This document shows positions 59,505 through 64,000 of a stretch of 64,000 nucleotides of DNA, one piece after another (positions within the stretch are counted from its first letter, which is position 1; every line of letters starts with the position of its first letter). Source of the DNA: Pocillopora verrucosa. Lineage: Eukaryota; Cnidaria; Anthozoa; Scleractinia; Pocilloporidae. A program made the position numbers and the translations under genes. The notes beneath the pieces were generated by a model. That model saw only the letters and a program-made list of their open reading frames with translations, was not told the DNA's origin and ran no database searches. The DNA lies in NCBI RefSeq assembly GCF_036669915.1, contig NC_089312.1, positions 32,445,330 through 32,509,329 of the forward strand, given 5' to 3'.

Positions 59505-62500
59505 TCAGTTCATATGGTAATCCTGATGCCACAAAGGCGGTCGACGTCTGCGTTCTGATCGACGAGTTTCAATCCTTTGTGGCTCAAGCTCAGTTCCCAT
59601 CTCATTTTCAGGTGGCATTCTCTCTGTTTTGGTCTCGCCATGGAACTCCGGTGGAGGAGGTCCTGGCTCTGTCAGATTTGGCGCCGGTTTGAGGGTAGAC
59701 TCGGGCGGAGTTAGTTCTACCAGACTCATAGGTGGTGCTGTTTCCGGGGTCAGGCGCAGTTGCCGACGGTTGCGTCGGTATCGCCTGCCGCAAACTTCAA
59801 CTTCATAAGACCTGTTCCCCAAGGCTTTCATGCAGGTCCCCAGACTCCATTCCTCCCTTCCGGGAAGCCGCATCCTGATGGCCTGTCCACACTTTAGTGC
59901 CTCTAAAGGGCGAAACTTTTTGTTGTATTGTTGAGCTTGTCTTTTCTTGCGCTCAGCTAATTTGGTGGCTGTTTCCTGGTGTGATGGCTGCCGCAGGAGC
60001 GTTTCATGGGTTGGTAAGAAAGTGCGTGTGCGGCGTCCCATCAGTCTCTGTACGGGTGATGTTCCTAGACCCTCTGTTGGGGTGTTGCGCCAATCAAGAA
60101 GGGCTAACAGCGGGTCTTGCCCATCCGCTTTCGCTTTCGTCATCAAGTTCTTGCAGGTCTTCACGGCATTCTCGGCGCGGCCATTTGACTGGGGGTAACG
60201 GGGGCTTGAAGTTCTATGTTCAAACTGCCATTCTCTCACGAATGCACTGAACACCGATGACGTAAACTGAGGTCCGTTGTCGGTAATAAGCACGTCTGGT
60301 ATCCCATGGCGGGCGAATTGTACTTTACACGCAGCTATCACGCTAGCAGATGTGGCCACCTTAACCTCCTGGACTTCAAAGAACCCACTCCAGTAGTCGA
60401 CTAGGACAAAGAAATGTTGTTGCCCAAGGTCAAAAAAATCGGCACCTAGCATCGACCAGGGACGCGACGGGATCGGATACGGTTGCAATTCCTCGCGGCA
60501 CTGATCTGGCTGGTACGACTGGCAGATTGAGCATTTGGAAACAAAGTCCTTTACTTCCGAATTCATGAGGGGCCAATAGAGGACCTCCCTAGCGCGACGT
60601 AAACACCCTTCGATTCCAATATGTGATCGGTGAATTTGCTTCAACATTTCTTTTCTCAGGGAAGGGGGTACCAGCAATCGCTCCCCCAGGAATACTAGTC
60701 CCTTGTCTTCTATAAGCTCACTTCGTTTGTCATAGTAAGGCGTCAGCTCTGGGGTACAGGACTTCCTTGACACTGGCCATTCACCCTTGATTGCTCCGAT
60801 TAGCTTTTGCATCACTGGGTCCCTAGCAATCTCGTTTCTGAATTCAGCGAGCCTGTATGGTGCAATCGAGAGGTTTTCTGAATGATCTATCTCGGCAAGT
60901 GTACAGATCAGACTTGTATCGTGCTTGGAGGCTTCGGTGGTGTTGCGGTATGCTCGACTCAGTGCATCTGATACCCACATAAGTTCCCCTTTTTTATACT
61001 GCACATCCAGGGAGTAATTCTGAAGGGCCATCAGCATTCTCTGGAGTCTCTTTGGTGAGTTGTGTATTGGCTTGGTAAAAACTGCCCTTAGTGGTTCGTG
61101 GTCAGACTCGATGTGTACAACTTCGCGTCCCAGTATGTATTGATTGAACTTGTCGGTTGACCACACTATGGCGAGGAGCTCTTTCTCGATTTGAGCGTAA
61201 CGCGTTTCGGTGTCGGTCAGAGCTCGCGAGGCAAAGGCAACGGGCTGACCCTTTTGCATCAGTACTGCACCTAGACCCGTTATGCTGGCATCGCATTGGA
61301 TTGTCACTTCTTCAGTAACATCATAGTATTTCAGTACCGGGGCCTTGGCCAAGTATTCTTTGACTGTGGTAAATGCTTTCTCATGCTGTGCAAGCCAACA
61401 CCACTCGACGTCCTTGTCCTCAAGCCTTCGCAAAGGTTCTGTCATGTCGGACAGGAGTGGCAAGAATTTGGCCAGATAATTGACCATCCCCAAAAACCTC
61501 TTCAGGCCTTTCACATCAGTCGGCGGTGGCATATCCAAAATAGCTTCAACTTTGGCTGGGTCTGCCTTTAGACCATCAGGAGTCAAGAGGTGGCCCATGA
61601 AACGCACTTCGGTTTGAGATCTTTTCAGCTTGAGTTTGTTGAGCTTGAGGTTCCACTCCCGGCATTTCTTGAAGAACGCACGTTCGTTCTTTTCAAGGCT
61701 CGAGTTGACCTCTGCGTCAGTTTCGCCAAATCCCGCGATGAGGAAGTCGTCAGCGATAACTTCAACTCCTTCTAAATTTTCTACGAATTCATGCATGCGT
61801 CGCTGCCAAACTTCAGGCGCACTTGAGATACCAAAAGGCATGCGGGCCCATCTATAACGCCCAAAAGGCGTATTGAACGTTGTCAGGAAACTAGAAGCAT
61901 CGTCTAAGAGGATTTGGTGGAAACCATCCTTGGCGTCACAAAGAGTAAATTTCTTGGCACCTGTTAAGCGGGAGGCCACTTCATCGATAGTCGGCAACTG
62001 GTAATGCTCTCGCCGAATGGCACGATTTAAATCTCTCGGGTCAATACAGATGCGTACTTTGTTTGGCTTCACTATGGCCAACATGCTGGATACCCACTGC
62101 GTCGGTTCTGTTACTGGAATAATAACTTTACGATCGACAAGTTCGTCCAGCTTGTTTTTGATGCATGGACGCAAGGCTACTGGCACTCGCCTCGGTGCGT
62201 GGACAACTGGTTGCGCCTGTTCGTCTATGGCTATTTTGTATGTTCCCGGTAGGGCCCCTAATCCGTCGAATACGTCCTCATACTCTTCGAGCAAGGAGGC
62301 TTTGGGACACTTGACGTGTAATGCTAGGACGTCACAATTATGCAAACTCACAAAGCCAAGATTGAGGCTGGTGTTCAATGATAAAATCGGTTGATAGTCT
62401 CCGTCTAAGATGTTAAACTCCATTGACCTCCGCTGTCCACGGGACCACACAGGCAGGGTAGCTTTACCAGCAATTTTGCGGCGATCCCCTGTGTACGAGA

Positions 62501-63584
62501 CTATTTCCTTTTGGCATGGTTTGAGGCGATGAAGGAGGGTGTCCCCAGTGATTTGCTTGTATAATTGGGCCGGGAGAATGTCGCACTGCGACCCAGTATC
62601 TATTTGAAACTGGACTTCTGTCTTGGGATCTGGCCCATAAATGTGGAGTTTGACCACTGCCAATTTTTCCTGGCCTTTGCTCTTACTAGTAGTAGCACCA
62701 ATGTAGTAGGGGTCGTTTCCCATGTCGACGGCTTCGTGGACCGCCGAAACTCTACTTTTCACTCCTCGGGGATTAGCGCGACATTTATTCGCAAAATGAT
62801 TCATACTCCCACAGTTAAAACATGTTCTTCCATACGCGGGACAATGACGTCCATGCACCATTCCGCAATTTCCACATTCTTTAGACGGTCTTCTAAATGC
62901 TTGTGACTTAAGTTGTCGTTCTTCTTCAGGTTTTTCTGCCGATCCCGCCTTCCGTAACGCATGAACTGCAGTGTCTCCTCCAGCCATTAGCTTTACTTGC
63001 TGTTGGGTCTGTTCTGACGACTTAATAATGTCAACTGCTTGTAGGAGAGATAAATCATTCAAACGGAGAAGTCTCTCGCGGACGCGATCATCCCGTATGC
63101 CTAGCACGAGGCGGTCACGCAAAATTTCATCTGGTGTGATTGTATCGTGTGCACAGTTTTTTGCGATCGTTCGAAGCTCCGTAAGATACGTCGAGATGTT
63201 TTCGCCTGGTTCCTGGTTTCGGTTGTTGAACCTATAGCGTTCATATATGACCTGTGTCCTAGGAATGCAGAATTCGTCGAACTTCTTCAGGACTTGTGAA
63301 ATGTCGTCTGCGTTTTCGTCTTCGTTCCAAATAAAGGTATCGTGGGCTCTGACGCCATCCTCGCCTATAATGCTTAGTAATGTCGACACACGAACTATGC
63401 CCTCTTGTTTATATACACCAGTAGCGATTTCGTAGCGCTGCCACGCTGCTTTCCACGATTTCCATGCGGTGGCTAAATTGTCGTCAAAATTAAGCGCTTT
63501 CGGCGGGGGCAAATTTGACGGGGGAATAAAAACTTGAGTCGGCGCTGGTGGCACAACTATGGATGCTTCAGCTGCTTCTGTCAT
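59505..63584 (-). CDS. Gag-Pol polyprotein of Ty3/Gypsy retrotransposon
   Basis: One intact frame of 1359 codons. Residues 1-230: Gag capsid-like region (WKSWKAAWQRYEIATG, SEQTQQQ). About 237-268: two CCHC-like knuckles (CGNCGMVHGRHC, CFNCGSMNHFANKC). About 327-332: aspartic protease core IDTGSQCD. About 480-690: reverse transcriptase, with the catalytic box VIADDFLIAG at 609-618 (ADD instead of the commoner VDD/IDD). About 762-890: RNase H (QCDASITGLGAVL, EKELLAIVW, SDHEPL, VSDALSR). About 985-1024: integrase HHCC zinc domain (HRSH...CSIC). About 1049-1138: integrase catalytic Asp, Asp, Glu (GADFFD, TDNGPQF, NGRAENA) with 35 residues between the last two. Gag and Pol share one frame without a stop. 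No envelope-like gene follows. All catalytic motifs look intact, so the copy may still be active. Confidence 0.97.
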   Translation of the reverse strand: MTEAAEASIVVPPAPTQVFIPPSNLPPPKALNFDDNLATAWKSWKAAWQRYEIATGVYKQEGIVRVSTLLSIIGEDGVRAHDTFIWNEDENADDISQVLKKFDEFCIPRTQVIYERYRFNNRNQEPGENISTYLTELRTIAKNCAHDTITPDEILRDRLVLGIRDDRVRERLLRLNDLSLLQAVDIIKSSEQTQQQVKLMAGGDTAVHALRKAGSAEKPEEERQLKSQAFRRPSKECGNCGMVHGRHCPAYGRTCFNCGSMNHFANKCRANPRGVKSRVSAVHEAVDMGNDPYYIGATTSKSKGQEKLAVVKLHIYGPDPKTEVQFQIDTGSQCDILPAQLYKQITGDTLLHRLKPCQKEIVSYTGDRRKIAGKATLPVWSRGQRRSMEFNILDGDYQPILSLNTSLNLGFVSLHNCDVLALHVKCPKASLLEEYEDVFDGLGALPGTYKIAIDEQAQPVVHAPRRVPVALRPCIKNKLDELVDRKVIIPVTEPTQWVSSMLAIVKPNKVRICIDPRDLNRAIRREHYQLPTIDEVASRLTGAKKFTLCDAKDGFHQILLDDASSFLTTFNTPFGRYRWARMPFGISSAPEVWQRRMHEFVENLEGVEVIADDFLIAGFGETDAEVNSSLEKNERAFFKKCREWNLKLNKLKLKRSQTEVRFMGHLLTPDGLKADPAKVEAILDMPPPTDVKGLKRFLGMVNYLAKFLPLLSDMTEPLRRLEDKDVEWCWLAQHEKAFTTVKEYLAKAPVLKYYDVTEEVTIQCDASITGLGAVLMQKGQPVAFASRALTDTETRYAQIEKELLAIVWSTDKFNQYILGREVVHIESDHEPLRAVFTKPIHNSPKRLQRMLMALQNYSLDVQYKKGELMWVSDALSRAYRNTTEASKHDTSLICTLAEIDHSENLSIAPYRLAEFRNEIARDPVMQKLIGAIKGEWPVSRKSCTPELTPYYDKRSELIEDKGLVFLGERLLVPPSLRKEMLKQIHRSHIGIEGCLRRAREVLYWPLMNSEVKDFVSKCSICQSYQPDQCREELQPYPIPSRPWSMLGADFFDLGQQHFFVLVDYWSGFFEVQEVKVATSASVIAACKVQFARHGIPDVLITDNGPQFTSSVFSAFVREWQFEHRTSSPRYPQSNGRAENAVKTCKNLMTKAKADGQDPLLALLDWRNTPTEGLGTSPVQRLMGRRTRTFLPTHETLLRQPSHQETATKLAERKKRQAQQYNKKFRPLEALKCGQAIRMRLPGREEWSLGTCMKALGNRSYEVEVCGRRYRRNRRQLRLTPETAPPMSLVELTPPESTLKPAPNLTEPGPPPPEFHGETKTERMPPENEMGTELEPQRIETRRSERRRRPPLWHQDYHMN

Positions 63585-63600
63585 CTTTAGGGGTGAACAG

Positions 63601-63618
63601 ATCCCACTCCTGACACCA
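63601..63618 (-). other. Primer binding site, matches tRNA-Leu 3' end
   Basis: The 18 bases on the minus strand, TGGTGTCAGGAGTGGGAT, directly follow the 5' LTR. The plus strand (atcccactcctgacacca) reads like the last bases of an animal tRNA-Leu including CCA. This identification is from memory of tRNA-Leu sequences. Confidence 0.8.
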
Positions 63619-63762
63619 TGTCACGATTCTGTGAACTCAAAAGGGTTGTTTATTGTGCGAACTCGACTGCCGCCACGTGTGTATTCGTTTTCTCCTCAGT
63701 CTTCTAAATATAAAGATGTTCATCGGCCCAGTGGCGTGACCGTGTAACGCAATATCACGACA
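63619..63762 (-). repeat. 5' LTR of the Gypsy element
   Basis: 144 bp, identical to 59194-59337. Very short for an LTR of this superfamily. It should hold the element promoter. Confidence 0.97.
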
Positions 63763-64000
63763 TATATATATATATAATCAATTAAAAATTACTTTCAAAA
63801 TATATATCTAAGTGCTCTAGTGGAGGGCTAAATGTCTAATCCACTAAGACTGTTGTCTGTGCTGACCCTAGGATCAATTTCATCTCAAAAGGCAGACAGC
63901 TTTGTGGAGTGTCAATTTCCATTTGCATCAAATTATACTGCCTTCTAAGTGGAACCCAACAAAAAATAATGTATTGGTTAACCACACATGAATCAATATT
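63763..64000. other. Presumptive coronin intron, nothing recognised
   Basis: Starts with an AT microsatellite that served as the retrotransposon target. The remaining 220 bp holds no exon with coronin similarity on the minus strand. Confidence 0.5.

Larger units (their letters stand above)
59194..63762 (-). mobile_element. Complete Ty3/Gypsy LTR retrotransposon
   Basis: 4569 bp bounded by two LTRs that start TGTCACGATT and end ATCACGACA. All structural parts are present in the minus-strand order: 5' LTR (63619-63762), primer binding site, one gag-pol frame (59505-63584), polypurine tract, 3' LTR (59194-59337). Flanks on both sides are short AT repeats (atatat), so a 4-5 bp target duplication exists but cannot be delimited. 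It is inserted upstream of the first visible coronin exon, in the same orientation as coronin, presumably within a coronin intron. Confidence 0.97.

Noticed and set aside
59897-62906. Several plus-strand frames of 60-125 codons inside the retrotransposon
   Set aside because: Antisense shadows of the intact gag-pol frame.

Overview
This is animal genomic DNA, most likely from an anthozoan cnidarian and probably a stony coral. Its genes are intron-rich, splice sites follow GT-AG, and repeats of types I know from coral genomes are scattered throughout. That placement is an inference from gene content and repeat style; no marker gene fixes the species. Exon joins below were made by hand: each required a splice consensus, an open frame, matching phases and a recognisable protein.

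Layout, left to right. 1-8.4 kb: no gene seen, several fold-back or dispersed repeats. 8.4-11.0 kb (+): a single-exon ankyrin protein of the ANKRD34 type. 13.3-17.3 kb (-): dihydrofolate reductase in at least five exons. 18.7-20.4 kb (-) and 23.9-25.7 kb (+): two divergently transcribed paralogues for small secreted cysteine-rich proteins, each with a TATA box and one cysteine module per exon. 26.4-26.8 kb: a broken TPR fragment and a near-perfect palindromic repeat. 27.1-35.4 kb (-): an 11-exon protein with three U1-type zinc fingers and an RGG-rich region, with an exact 17 x 32 bp minisatellite in one intron. 36.6-48.9 kb, perhaps to 49.9 kb (-): a large membrane protein built from CUB, Ig, leucine-rich repeats, cysteine-rich GCC2/GCC3-like modules and a multi-pass membrane region; a Penelope-like element relic lies in one of its introns. 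53.0-58.9 kb (-): the C-terminal two thirds of a coronin, whose first exons lie beyond the window. 59.2-63.8 kb (-): a complete Ty3/Gypsy retrotransposon inserted upstream of the first visible coronin exon, with two identical 144-bp LTRs and one uninterrupted gag-pol frame.

The genes do not form an obvious pathway; this is ordinary eukaryotic gene order. The parts most worth attention are the paired cysteine-rich secreted proteins (unknown family, possible peptide effectors), the mosaic CUB-Ig-LRR-multipass receptor (unknown function) and the young retrotransposon. DHFR (folate reduction) and coronin (actin regulation) are housekeeping genes, but the DHFR copy has an odd second exon.
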